Below, in pieces: positions 33,675-46,665 of a stretch of 64,000 bases of DNA (position 1 is the first letter of the stretch; every line of letters starts with the position of its first letter). Source of the stretch: Crossaster papposus (taxonomy: Eukaryota > Echinodermata > Asteroidea > Velatida > Solasteridae); NCBI GenBank assembly GCA_037893245.1, contig JBAIAA010000349.1, positions 682,001 to 746,000 of the forward strand, given 5' to 3'. Made by a program: the position numbers and the translations under genes. The notes under the pieces are model-generated. The model searched no databases. It was given only the letters and a program-made list of their open reading frames with translations, and was not told the DNA's origin.

Positions 33675-35129
33675 TTTGTTTGGGTACTGTTGCGGAAAGG
33701 AGCCTTGGAAATTTCCCTGGTAGATTACAACAGAGGTACGGTCGATGGCTTTTCAATTAATTAACGCGGGCCCTATGTAGCCTGTGCGTTCGATCCTGAC
33801 TGGTCCTGCACACTCCATTCACAAAATTGGTAAAACTATTCCTCCATGGTAAAACTAACCATGTTTGAACGTGGAAGAGCATATATAAAGACACTAGCTG
33901 CAAGCAGAACTTAAAACAGGGTTCAGTAAAATAAATAATTTTTTAAACAACACTCAATTATTTCGGACAAGACTTATTAATGCAAATACATACGTACTCT
34001 AGTATCTGATACGTCACTGTCTGCCTGCATTATATAACAATGTATGTAAACAAATGTAAATATTGGTTGTTTGAAATCAACTGGTTGGGGCAACTTATAA
34101 ACGGCCCGGGCAAGTAAAATACCAAAAATAACCTAAACTCAACTAAGGTGGCGAAAGAAACACTACAGTATAGCTATACACTATTGTAAATACAGAACAA
34201 AATTTAAAACTGTCCAGAATGAATAAATCGATTGCTAACAATAAAAAAACGAAATTCTCCAGGCAAATGAATGATTTCGAGTCAATAAAAACCGTCAATG
34301 GCAAGTTGATGGCAACAAAATGTTGTGGCATTGCTTGCGGGTCCTAAATGGCTTTCCCAATCATAACAGAAAATATAAATAAAACAGTTCTGATGTATGT
34401 AGACCTAGCAAGTTAATGGAAGTAGTTGACTTTGCTGCATTTTGGTCCATTTAATTATTGTTGATTAGTACGAAATGAGTCCAATGTGGCCTTGTCTCGT
34501 AAGTTAAAAACCTATTCAAAATTAAATTAAAATAAGCAAATGTCATTGCAGCGTCTTTTGACATTAACTAAACAATTCTTGTCCGATTTACGGTGAAACG
34601 GTAAAAAATATTCTTTTACAAGTACAATTCAATAATTCGACGTACAATGTATAAGCAGTGTACATGTACATACACACCCCATACGTCCCCACATAGAAAA
34701 TAGTACAACCTAATAAGCAAGTGCACGCGCTTTCCATCACAAATGTCTGTAACTGGCTTACCCCAACTGAGGTCACTTCACCACAACTATCAATCATTGG
34801 GTTGTCCTTGGGAGCTACAGCTTTTTAATGCGTTTGGTATAGTGTTCTAAAACTAAACGGACAGGCAACGTCGTGGTTCAACTTTCAAAACGTGGTACAT
34901 GTACGTGTACCAGTGTTCTTTCGTTGTAGACCGGTTCATATGACATGTCTTCTATCTAATCTAAATCCATGGGCGGATACAGGGGGGGGGGGGGGGGGTC
35001 CAGGGTGTCTGGACCCCTTTTTTTCTCGAGTAAAAACCGGGTAATTGAAGTTGTAACGGATAGAGAGTGAACCATCGGTTCTGTGGACACATTTTTGGCC
35101 AATGGAAGCATTATAAACATTGGTACTTT
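33675..35129. other. AT-rich non-coding stretch
   Basis: No gene supported. A single copy of the ACGTCGTGGTTCAACTTTCA motif (near 34868) is shared with the tandem block at 42245-42460, in the context GTGTTCTAAAAC...GGACAGGCAA seen at both places. A poly-G run is at 34981-34998. Confidence 0.45.
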
Positions 35130-35203
35130 GGTAGACAAAACACGCCACACATGCATACAGCTAGCGTCTTAGTTGTATGCATGTGTGGCGTGTTTTGTCT
35201 ACC
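35130..35203. repeat. Perfect 29-bp hairpin
   Basis: Arms 35130-35158 and 35175-35203 are exact complements (GGTAGACAAAACACGCCACA...) around a 16-base loop. Such a perfect short foldback suggests a recent event. Confidence 0.9.
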
Positions 35204-35828
35204 GTAGTAAACCACCAAACCTAAAAATCACTAAATATTCACCGACAAAACTGGTTTTGGGGGTTCTTTGTTTACTGGGCAGTATTTAAGGAAGGGGAGG
35301 AGGGGGGTGGTGTGGGGGGTGGGGGTCCGATTTAATGCAAATCTAAAAATTGTCAAACCAATGCGTATATGTACGCAAACCGAAATTCTGCTTGTAAATT
35401 GTCATGAATTCAATGTACTCTCTCATACTTATTTAATATATTGCTAGGCATGCAGAAGCAGATCATATGCACACACAAATACATTTAAAACAAAAGTCTC
35501 AAGGATGACTCAATGCATGTCAACAGTCAAATATTAAACATGTTCTCCACATCCCCATGGAGGGTAAAAACCTTTAAAGATGGACTACAACGAAAACTCA
35601 CACATTAAATTTATTATCGGACCTTGTTTATGTTGTGTTCAGGTAACACTTTATTGTTACGGTCGTGTTTTTCTCTAAATAATTTTGTTGCAATTTGACC
35701 GAAAAAATTAGACCTCGGTTCTTCGATTTTGAAATTTCCCGCCCTGTACTGGTTCCCGGCAAAGATCCACTGAAAACCACAATGAAATCCACGATATAGT
35801 ACCAGCGGACTTGTAAACCAGCGAAAAG

Positions 35829-36035
35829 CGTACTACCCATGAAAACGCATGAATGGTGGCCCTGAAGGGACTCCGCAGATCGCGAAAAGTCGCGAATATT
35901 GACGTCAAATTTGACGTCGATATTCACGACTTTCCACAAAAGTCGCAAATATTGACGTCAAATTTGACGTCAATATTCGCGATCTGCGGAGTCCCTTCAG
36001 GGCCACCATATGTATGCGTTTTCATGGGTAGTACG
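35829..36035. mobile_element. Nested foldback MITE (TGGTGGCCCTGAA ends)
   Basis: The outer arms (CGTACTACCCATGAAAACGC) enclose an inner element with ATGGTGGCCCTGAAGGGACT ends and internal GACGTCAAATTTGACGTC blocks. The same inner element interrupts the RNase H in segment B at 62757-62870. Confidence 0.8.
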
Positions 36036-38160
36036 TCACACACAAAGTATGAATTATTCATGAGTTAAGGGCTTTTGCTGAAACTGAGTTTGTCTGGGTC
36101 GTAGAACGCCGATCAATTTTGTTGTTTTTTTGCATGAAGGAACAAGATTTATTGAATACTAATGATATATTAGTAATCATTATACATTTCTCGAACAAAA
36201 AACAGCAACACAGCCTTTATCATTATTCCGTTGTAGTCCATCTTTAAAAACAATTTATTCTCCAACAAATGAACAGTTATCTGCACTGATGTATTGTTTA
36301 GGATTTATATGAATATTATCTAAATTTCAAATCATGTGGAAGTGTCGAAGGAAAACATGGAACATGTCATAAACATTCATAGTCGATGTCACTTATTAAA
36401 GAAACCAAAACTGCTCTAAAACTCGAAAAGAAGAACATGGTACAATAATATGAAAGGGATATTAACATTAGTCAAAAGCTCTAAAATATATAAAAATCTC
36501 AGCACAAAAGCATTTTGCATAGCATCTTGGATGACAATGCTTATTGCTAGCAGAAGCCATATGCGCAAACAGATAAATAAAAAAAAAAATGTCTTAAGTA
36601 TGACTCAATACATGTACTGTATAATGAACATGAAATGACTTCAATTTGAAACCATGTAAATTGAAAGGGGAAATTGTTTTAAGCCCCTACAAACTAACAA
36701 CCGTCTTTGATTTCATGGCAGTGCATTAACAAAACAAACACCAAAACCCCAAAATCCCAGCATAGTGGAAAACGCTGGGTAAAAGTATTCTCTCGATCCC
36801 TTTGCTGGAACTGCAACTAGAACTTAGAAGGCACCCGCATACGCAATTAATTCAACCGTATAGCGGATACCAGTGATGCCATCACCAGCAATCTTCCATC
36901 CTCTTCCGTGTGGAGACGGCACATCGAGACGAATAGGCAGTAAGCGTCGTATTAGCCGTCTGGCTAAGCGGCTGAGATGAGTCTAGATACCCGGGGTGAA
37001 CGCGCGACCGAGTGACGAATGTCACGAGGCCTTTTGCAATGTATGTAGGTTTCACTGCTCGGCATGAATTATTCATAGATACATATTAGCATGCCAATAC
37101 GCACAATCAGAACGGCGATCTCCCAGTTGGCTTCGTTCGTGATTCGTTCAATATCAAAGCATGTAGGAAAAGGTACAAAAACGTATATAAATTTTGCTTC
37201 TGAGTTGAATATATGAATGATAAATACAAGATATCACATTTAAATCTATTTTACATGCAAAATTGCAATAAATTAGAAAGCAACTAATGATTTGAGCTAA
37301 ATATTGTAAGTGACATGATTGGACATTCCCTGTTTGTAAAATGAACTAGTCCAACTCAAATATAAGCTGACGTCACGCGGAGATACGTTCGCTGATTGGA
37401 CGCTACCATTTCGGTAGCGATTCCAGTCGGAAACAAAGGTTAACATAAGAAATCCAAACCAGATTGATAAAGGCCACTTATGGGCAATTCGCACTGGCGT
37501 TCACTCAGGTTTTCGCGATTAGTCTCGTTTGAGTCGCTCGGCGTCTATCAGACATGTGGCCTTGTTTAAAGGCTAGCGTCGTATACGTATTCATCACGGC
37601 CAGGGGTTAGTAAAGGGACGCGAACGCGTCCATGGAGTCGAGGATGGCTCGCTCTGTCTTACAGCGCGCGCTATCGGTCGATTTGCCTCAAACGTGCTGC
37701 ACCACGACAGAAGGGCCTCGTTGATTGGTCGTTGTTACAAACGTTAAAATAACTGCTTGAAACAGGATTTTCCACGAGATTTAATGCTGATTGTGTATTA
37801 ACAAGAAAATAATTCAGTCAAATGTACACGTTTGTCACTGAACTTTAAGTCCTTTAAAAATTGACTTCAATTTATAAGACCCAACAAAATTCAGTTTTAG
37901 GGGAAAATATAAAAAAATTGTTTTCAATTTTCTTTTTTGAGGAAGAAAATCATTATGAATGATAGAAAACTAGCATCAAGTACTGCATGTCGAAATAATG
38001 ACCAATTGTTGTTGTTCCTTAAATTCTAACAGGTCATGTGAAACAAAAAGCTGCATTCATAAAGAATCACCGTTCTACGGACCACGGAATGTAAATTTTC
38101 GAAACTATGCTATCAAGAACTGCCTACAATCAAAATAAAAAAGTTTGGTACAACTACCCT
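36036..38160. other. Non-coding AT-rich stretch before the satellite
   Basis: No exon with splice support and no element with clear ends. Short open frames are not protein-like. Confidence 0.45.
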
Positions 38161-40700
38161 AACTCAACTCAACTCAACTCAACTCAACTCAACTCAACTC
38201 AACTCAACTCAACTCAACTCAACTCAACTCAACTCAACTCAACTCAACTCAACTCAACTCAACTCAACTCAACTCAACTCAACTCAACTCAACTCAACTC
38301 AACTCAACTCAACTCAACTCAACTCAACTCAACTCAACTCAACTCAACTCAACTCAACTCAACTCAACTCAACTCAACTCAACTCAACTCAACTCAACTC
38401 AACTCAACTCAACTCAACTCAACTCAACTCAACTCAACTCAACTCAACTCAACTCAACTCAACTCAACTCAACTCAACTCAACTCAACTCAACTCAACTC
38501 AACTCAACTCAACTCAACTCAACTCAACTCAACTCAACTCAACTCAACTCAACTCAACTCAACTCAACTCAACTCAACTCAACTCAACTCAACTCAACTC
38601 AACTCAACTCAACTCAACTCAACTCAACTCAACTCAACTCAACTCAACTCAACTCAACTCAACTCAACTCAACTCAACTCAACTCAACTCAACTCAACTC
38701 AACTCAACTCAACTCAACTCAACTCAACTCAACTCAACTCAACTCAACTCAACTCAACTCAACTCAACTCAACTCAACTCAACTCAACTCAACTCAACTC
38801 AACTCAACTCAACTCAACTCAACTCAACTCAACTCAACTCAACTCAACTCAACTCAACTCAACTCAACTCAACTCAACTCAACTCAACTCAACTCAACTC
38901 AACTCAACTCAACTCAACTCAACTCAACTCAACTCAACTCAACTCAACTCAACTCAACTCAACTCAACTCAACTCAACTCAACTCAACTCAACTCAACTC
39001 AACTCAACTCAACTCAACTCAACTCAACTCAACTCAACTCAACTCAACTCAACTCAACTCAACTCAACTCAACTCAACTCAACTCAACTCAACTCAACTC
39101 AACTCAACTCAACTCAACTCAACTCAACTCAACTCAACTCAACTCAACTCAACTCAACTCAACTCAACTCAACTCAACTCAACTCAACTCAACTCAACTC
39201 AACTCAACTCAACTCAACTCAACTCAACTCAACTCAACTCAACTCAACTCAACTCAACTCAACTCAACTCAACTCAACTCAACTCAACTCAACTCAACTC
39301 AACTCAACTCAACTCAACTCAACTCAACTCAACTCAACTCAACTCAACTCAACTCAACTCAACTCAACTCAACTCAACTCAACTCAACTCAACTCAACTC
39401 AACTCAACTCAACTCAACTCAACTCAACTCAACTCAACTCAACTCAACTCAACTCAACTCAACTCAACTCAACTCAACTCAACTCAACTCAACTCAACTC
39501 AACTCAACTCAACTCAACTCAACTCAACTCAACTCAACTCAACTCAACTCAACTCAACTCAACTCAACTCAACTCAACTCAACTCAACTCAACTCAACTC
39601 AACTCAACTCAACTCAACTCAACTCAACTCAACTCAACTCAACTCAACTCAACTCAACTCAACTCAACTCAACTCAACTCAACTCAACTCAACTCAACTC
39701 AACTCAACTCAACTCAACTCAACTCAACTCAACTCAACTCAACTCAACTCAACTCAACTCAACTCAACTCAACTCAACTCAACTCAACTCAACTCAACTC
39801 AACTCAACTCAACTCAACTCAACTCAACTCAACTCAACTCAACTCAACTCAACTCAACTCAACTCAACTCAACTCAACTCAACTCAACTCAACTCAACTC
39901 AACTCAACTCAACTCAACTCAACTCAACTCAACTCAACTCAACTCAACTCAACTCAACTCAACTCAACTCAACTCAACTCAACTCAACTCAACTCAACTC
40001 AACTCAACTCAACTCAACTCAACTCAACTCAACTCAACTCAACTCAACTCAACTCAACTCAACTCAACTCAACTCAACTCAACTCAACTCAACTCAACTC
40101 AACTCAACTCAACTCAACTCAACTCAACTCAACTCAACTCAACTCAACTCAACTCAACTCAACTCAACTCAACTCAACTCAACTCAACTCAACTCAACTC
40201 AACTCAACTCAACTCAACTCAACTCAACTCAACTCAACTCAACTCAACTCAACTCAACTCAACTCAACTCAACTCAACTCAACTCAACTCAACTCAACTC
40301 AACTCAACTCAACTCAACTCAACTCAACTCAACTCAACTCAACTCAACTCAACTCAACTCAACTCAACTCAACTCAACTCAACTCAACTCAACTCAACTC
40401 AACTCAACTCAACTCAACTCAACTCAACTCAACTCAACTCAACTCAACTCAACTCAACTCAACTCAACTCAACTCAACTCAACTCAACTCAACTCAACTC
40501 AACTCAACTCAACTCAACTCAACTCAACTCAACTCAACTCAACTCAACTCAACTCAACTCAACTCAACTCAACTCAACTCAACTCAACTCAACTCAACTC
40601 AACTCAACTCAACTCAACTCAACTCAACTCAACTCAACTCAACTCAACTCAACTCAACTCAACTCAACTCAACTCAACTCAACTCAACTCAACTCAACTC
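38161..40700. repeat. Uninterrupted (AACTC)n satellite, 508 copies
   Basis: 2,540 bp of exact AACTC units with no visible variant. All plus-strand frames are open (Asn-Ser-Thr-Gln-Leu cycle), which creates a spurious 869-codon ORF; the minus strand has regular stops. Flanks are non-repetitive. Not present at the matching place relative to segment A. Confidence 0.98.
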
Positions 40701-41626
40701 ACCAATGGATAGATAATTCTTCTTAGCTACAGCTTGCAAGAAATGCCATCGATTTAAACTTGTGATGTACATGGTTGCAATGCTGTCCGAACTACACTGA
40801 ATGGCCCAGCGTTTGATCTAGACAAGGACGCTCGCTATATCTTGCCCCAGCCGTATTTTATGGGAAACACAAAATCTATGAGGCGCCCTTTATGACTTTA
40901 TTATTGTAACAAATATATAGAGGATCAAACAAATAATATAAGACCAACCAAATATATATAGGACGAAACAATTATATATAAGACCAAACAAATATATATA
41001 CATGTAGGTCGAAAAAAATATTATAAGACCAAACAAAAATATATTGGTCGAAACTAAATATATATAAGACCAAACAAATATATATATGGGTCGAAACAAA
41101 ATATTATAAGACCGAACATATATATATATATAGGACGAAACAAATATATTTATAAGATCAAACAAATATATATGTGTCGAACAAATATATATATAAGACC
41201 AAACAAATATATATATATGGGTCGAACAAAATATTATAAGACCAAACAAAAATATATATTATAGGACGAAAACATTGATATATAAGATAAAACAAATATA
41301 TATGGGTCGAAAAAAATATTATAAGACCGAACACACATATATACAGAGCGAAGAGTTTCAATTTTATATAAAACGAAGCGCCACCAACGACGGCGGGTTG
41401 CAATATTTATAGAACGAAGCGAATTCCATATAAGGAAGAAAAAGTGATAATATATAATTCGAGTTTGCAAATATATAGGACGAGTTTGCAAATATATACG
41501 ACAAAGCGCCATCTACGGCCGACTACCTGCGGTCGGTGAATGTCTGGTTTCCTGAGGTCTAGGAGGTTAGGTGGGCGCACAATATAGCGCGGCGCCTTGC
41601 CAACTAAAGTTGACATCTTCACATCA

Positions 41627-42064
41627 GGGCTGCGTTCCACTTACGCGAACTGTTTGCGCGAACGTTCGCCTACGTTTTGAGATTGCGATAGGGGGAGTGG
41701 AACGATATTTTAAAAACTACGTTTTCAAAATGGCGGCGCCCAGTGACAGTGACCTCGTTTGGTTGACTACTGTTTGTCCAACTCATTATTTTTCTTTAAA
41801 AGATCCCTGTGACTGCTCAAAACAACCCACCGTTTATAACGAAAAGTATGAAACGTAAATCAAAACCGTGAAAAGAAAACCGTCGGCTGCTAACTTCTCC
41901 GCCATCTTTAAAATACGTCACTGGCCAACAGCGAACAGCTCGAAATGTCGTTCGCCGTTTTCGCTAACGTTTGCCAACATAATTGGCGAACATTGCGTTC
42001 CACTCACGCGAACAACGCTAACGTTGGCCAACGTTGGCAACGTTCGCGTGAGTGGAACGCACCC
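41627..42064. mobile_element. TIR element inserted in the left arm
   Basis: Ends are GGGCTGCGTTCCACTTACGC and the complement of GGGGTGCGTTCCACTCACGC, flanked by ACATC on both sides (about 41621-41625 and 42065-42069), a possible target duplication. The interior has an open frame with MAAPSDSDLVWL but nothing recognisable. Confidence 0.6.
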
Positions 42065-42244
42065 CACATCCATCATCATGCATGGCGCGAGAACTTATAT
42101 CAGGCCAACATATACGAGAAGCCGGTTGTGGAGAATCTTCTCTAAAACCGGCGGTCCTACTTTGGCGACTAATTGGTGAAACGTTGGGTTTTGGAGAAGA
42201 TTATATTCTTCACAACTTCTCTGTGGTGTTCTAAAACGGACAGG

Positions 42245-42462
42245 CAAACGTCGTGGTTCCTTGCTATATGGTTCAACTTTTAAACGTCGTGGTTCAACTT
42301 TCGAAACGTCGGCGTGGTTCAACTTTCAAAACGTCGTACTTCAACTTTCAAAACGTCGGTTCAACTTTCAAAACGTCGTACTTCAACTTTCAAAACGTCG
42401 TACTTCAACTTTCAAAACGTCGTGGTTCAACGCTCAATTAACGTCGTGGTTCAACTTTCGCG
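42245..42462. repeat. 22-bp tandem repeat
   Basis: About eight to nine variable copies of ACGTCGTACTTCAACTTTCA-AA, alternating between GTGGTTC and GTACTTC versions. A lone unit occurs at about 34868. Confidence 0.8.
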
Positions 42463-44099
42463 CGCTTTTACCTGGCTCAAGGCAGCCGCGTATTCGGCTG
42501 GATTTCTGAACGCGAATTCAGCCATGCATTCACCAAAAGCCGAAAAATATATGCTGCAAAAGGTGATGCATTTTCTAAAAGGTTTATCATTTTATTCAAA
42601 GAATTTTTCAAAATAAACAGTAAATAACAATATTTGTTAAACCATTTCAAACCATACAACATAAGCCACACTTTTTTAACCTTTCCTGTAATTTTGAGGA
42701 CAAATTACAGTTAAATTAGCTGCCTAATGGAAGAGAATGCAACATTTAAAACAACGAGTCACATGTTATCAAAAACCTCATACTTTTATTTCAAACTTAA
42801 TGTTGGTATAGGCTTTAGACGAACACTAATTAGTGCCTAATTAGCCCGTTAAATATTTTTTTGTTCAATGCAGTATTGTAATGCGTTTTTCAGCTGTGAA
42901 TATATCTGCCTCTTTAAAACAACGTGTACTTCACATGTTATTCAAACCTCATATTTGTATTTCATGATCTACGCGATCATGCTTTTGGGCATACGTATAG
43001 GCTTCAGCCGAACAGTAATTAGTGCACTCGCACTCGGTTGGGCTTATTCTCGATGTTGTACGGTGATTCAGTTTCGTCAATCAACAATTTCAATATCGTG
43101 CTGGGTATACTGTTGCCGTATTGTTTGAAATGTCTACAAAAGGTTTGACAAAAAAACTCGAAGTAGAATTACTTCCATCAGGCAGCTATACGTTAACTAA
43201 TTTTTCATCAAAATTACAGGAAAGGTTAACAAGTGTGGCTGGTTTAAAAAATATCGTTATTTACCGTTTATTTTGAAAAATTCTTTGAATAAAATGACAT
43301 AAACCTTTTGGAAAATCATGCCAGGGCCTTTTGCAGCATGTATTATATATTTTGCATGGCTGAATCCGCGGCCAGAAATCCGGCCGATTACGCGGCTACC
43401 TTGAGCCAGGTTCGGCCGTAGATGGCGCTTCGTCGTATATATTTGCAAACTCGTCCTATATATTTGCAAACTCGAATTATATATTATCACTTTTTCTTCC
43501 TTATATGGAATTCGCTTCGTTCTATAAATATTGCAACCCGCCGTCGTTGGTGGCGCTTCGTTTTATATAAAATTGAAACTCTTCGCTCTGTATATATATG
43601 TGTTCGGTCTTATAATATTTTTTTCGACCCATATATATTTGTTTGATCTTATATATATATTTGTTTCGTCCTATATATATATTTTTGTTTGGTCTTATAA
43701 TATTTAGTTTCGACCCATATATATATTTGTTTGGTCTTAGGCCTATATATATTTAGTTTCGACCCATATATTTTTGTTTGGTCTTATAATATTTTTTTCG
43801 ACCCATATATATATTTGTTTCGTCTTATATATATTTAGTTTCGACCAATATATTTTTGTTTGGTCTTATAATATTTTTTTCGACCTACATGTATATATAT
43901 TTGTTAGGTCTTATATATAATTGTTTCGTCCTATATATATTTGGTTGGTCTTATATTATTTGTTTGATCCTCTATATATTTGTTACAATAATAAAGTCAT
44001 AAAGGGCGCCTCATACTAGTCACCCCTACTTATCCCACGCTTCAAACCTTTTGAACTCAAAATTATGATTAAACCCGGCTTGTCTCCCGGACTACAAGA

Positions 44100-45225
44100 G
44101 GTATTGAGCGTGACAAGGCCATCGTTTATCAGATACGCCATTTCTTCTCCCATTTCGAGGCTCACAAAATTGATCACATAGACGCCATAGGCTTCGTTGC
44201 TCAGTCTTCGCTGGTACCCCTCACCAACACACAGCGGTATGTTTTTGATTACATCCTATCTGTTTTCGGTAAAGACATATCGCCAAACTCGGATCTTTTT
44301 GCTAGCAACGTAAACCACGAAAAGGGAAACGGGTCTTGTGGGGATTCTGACGACAAAGACAATTTTGATAAGATGTTTTGGCGGATGGGAACGAAGAGTA
44401 TGTTGAACTTCTCCTGTGCTCTCAATAGCTTGCAATCGAGGAGCCTGTCTCTTACAAAGGAAGTTTTGAAGAAGCGGAAGGAATTGGAGAGCGCTGCAGG
44501 AGGTTTGCAACCTCAACAACAGATGGGGGTTTGCAAACTCGAACAGTTACGCCTTGAGCAGCAGATACTCGAGCAGCACGAAACAAAAATACAAGTTGAA
44601 GTTCTCAAATGCAAAAAGGTTAGCATCACATACAGGCAGTTACATCGCATAAACTGCTCAAAATGTCACTACAGTTGCCACTATCCCTGTGGTATTGCAG
44701 ATGACCAGAAGAAGGCTGGGTGTTGGGCAATGGACAATGATGAGTGTAGAATATGTCCAGGAAAATGCATTTGGGACGTCCACTTTAATCAGGCCTACAA
44801 ATTCGAATTCTACAGTAAAAAGGAGAAGCGGAGTATGCTGAACTCGAAGAACGATACAAAGACGCGACGGGGAAGAACAGGTCATCAAGAAACACTTCGA
44901 AGAATTCCTCAGTGTCCAGAAATGCGTATTCGTTCTGATAACTAACTCCCGTCAGAGTCTAAAGCGTCTAGAAGAGATTGCTTTGAAGCCGAACCCGCTC
45001 AGCACCCTGGAGTATGTAGACTTGTTGATTGATTCCGAAAAGACTGAGGCCAAACCAGGTTAGAAAACTAGAGTTAAGGCGCTTGAGGATGTCCGAAAAC
45101 AAGCAGATATTTTGACCAAAGTAAAGCAGGCAAACTATGATCCTTTCGAAAACTACAAGAAAGAATTTGTCGCTAAAACAGGAGGTAAACAAAAAAGCTG
45201 GTGGCAGGTTTGGAAAAAGAGTTAG
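44100..45225 (+). pseudogene. AIG1-type GTPase fragment, copy B (broken)
   Basis: Same family and same 5' damage as copy A (3584-4540), but it keeps the C-terminal tail: YVDLLIDSEKTEAKPG, then VKALEDVRKQADILTKVKQ and a Trp-rich end (SWWQVWKKS) to a stop at 45223-45225. Private defects are one lost base near 44831, a 13-base deletion near 44875 and a Trp-to-stop change (TAG) at about 45061. The Cys/His cluster (SKCHYSCHYPCG ... CRICPGKCIWDVHFNQ) is intact. Both copies having independent extra breaks argues against function in either. Confidence 0.75.
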
Positions 45226-45239
45226 ACCCTATCTCTCCG

Positions 45240-46345
45240 ACAACAGGGCATTTGGGTTTTCTTGGAGGATTTTTGTGAATGTCCCTACACAGTTATTCTG
45301 ATCTACAAAGTTCTTGTTTTTGTTGAGATGCGCGACGTTTTACGGCCTTTCCTTAATGTCTGGCGTCTTCACGTGATTTGATAGTGTTGGCGCGCTTAAA
45401 TTCAGCGTTCTGACTTTACCCATTTGTACCAGAGGATACCGGCAATAATGGCAGCTTTTATTACCTACAACTTGTATAGGAAAGATACACATACTTTTAG
45501 ACTACAAGTATGTATATCTTTCCTAAACTGGTAGAAAAAATTTACCATGTCACTTCGAACAGAGGGTTGGCAGTATTCAACCTCTTCCTGCGATAATTTC
45601 GAGTGCTCGTTAGCCAGTTTATCAATGCCCTTCAAAAGAGACAAGCTGATCTCTCATCTGCACCAAGGTGTCGTACATGTACCTGAATCACTTGATCGTC
45701 GGGGTATCTGCGGATGATCTCAATACAAAATATTGAAGCTCCTCAACAATTAGAGATATTGATAATCCCTTGAGTTTATCTGTATATGTGTCGTCATGTG
45801 ATTCAAGTAGAGACCAAATCTGGTCAGGGTTGAGTTTATTTTTCCCAAACAATTCTCTAGCAATATCTGTGCTTCGTGCAGGCGCGGTGAGTGCTGTCTT
45901 TCTCACTTTAAGCACGACTTTGGTCAAGTTATGTGTGACGGAGGCTTGATGGGTATTGCATTTTTGAGAAGGTGAAAACAAGCACAATAATTGTTTGACC
46001 ACGAAGCACGATTTTGCCAACATAACTCTTTACTGACGATCAGAGCATACTGATTGCAACGTCGAGTCGCTTTCAGATAATTCACGCACCTTCTTAGATG
46101 AGATTCTTCCACAAGGTGTTACCTCAAACTCTTACTCGTCTTTACTAATCGTTAAGGCCTCCTACTTTTTGTTGTACATTTTGTTTATGTCAGCAAACCG
46201 GACAGAATAATTTCGCGGGTTCTTTGGTCTCAGTTGAATATTTTATTCGAAATAAACAGATAATGCAGGTCATCAACAGATTATATTTACATTGTCGCGG
46301 TATTGAATTGGGAACAAGCGTTGTCATGTTTAAGCTTCATGCATC
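45240..46345. other. B-specific stretch after GTPase copy B
   Basis: No counterpart in A, where an insertion took its place. A minus-strand frame (46023-45688) reads somewhat protein-like (DIARELFGKNKLNPDQIWSL) but has no supported splice sites or homologue I recognise. A small hairpin lies at about 45470-45530 (GGAAAGATACACATACTT with its partner). Confidence 0.35.
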
Positions 46346-46349
46346 TCCT

Positions 46350-46665
46350 TACACTCGGTTCCTCCTGTCAGGTTTTTGAGCGTGCAACCATACTCTCTGC
46401 TTCCTCTCTCCCATACAGTTTAGCTATGCCAAGATGTAGAACAAAGAGCTACCGGTACTAAATGGCTTTTATCCACGTTCTGCCTCTCTTTGGAACTCCT
46501 TGCCCCCAGTAGCTGTTTCCCTCCATCTTATGATTAAGAAATGCCAATTTCATTCTTCAGCTTTCCTGATCTAACTTTTCCTTTCTTTGTAACCCTTTGC
46601 CTAGAGTGGATTTTTGACCTTCCACACACACAATTATTTGCACATTATCACGTTGGCTGCTTGTC
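46350..46665 (+). pseudogene. Degenerate LINE ORF2 3' end (B copy)
   Basis: Partner of 4979-5290, with the same frame-shifted RT tail. Interrupted on its right by the younger LINE at 46666-48270. Confidence 0.4.

Larger units (their letters stand above)
40880..44016. mobile_element. Giant inverted repeat / foldback element, 3.1 kb
   Basis: The left arm from 40880 (GAGGCGCCCTTTATGACTTT) is the complement of the right arm ending at 44014. Outer arms (40880-41530 and 43415-44014) are tandem sub-repeats of the TATATA-GACC-AAACAAA type. Inner arms (about 42474-42710 and 43200-43412) also pair. The left arm is split by about 940 bp of inserted DNA (41535-42470). No transposase frame is seen. The right end abuts the start of segment B. 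Confidence 0.85.

Noticed and set aside
36940..37040. tRNA-like sequence (TGGCTAAGCGGCTGAGATG)
   Set aside because: Resembles an A box, but no B box or clover-leaf pairing follows.
38107..40716. 869-codon ORF with NSTQL repeats
   Set aside because: It is the translation of the AACTC satellite; 5-bp units are open in every plus frame.
40890..41640. Ile/Tyr-rich ORFs (and 43422-43646)
   Set aside because: Translations of the TATATA-containing inverted-repeat arms.
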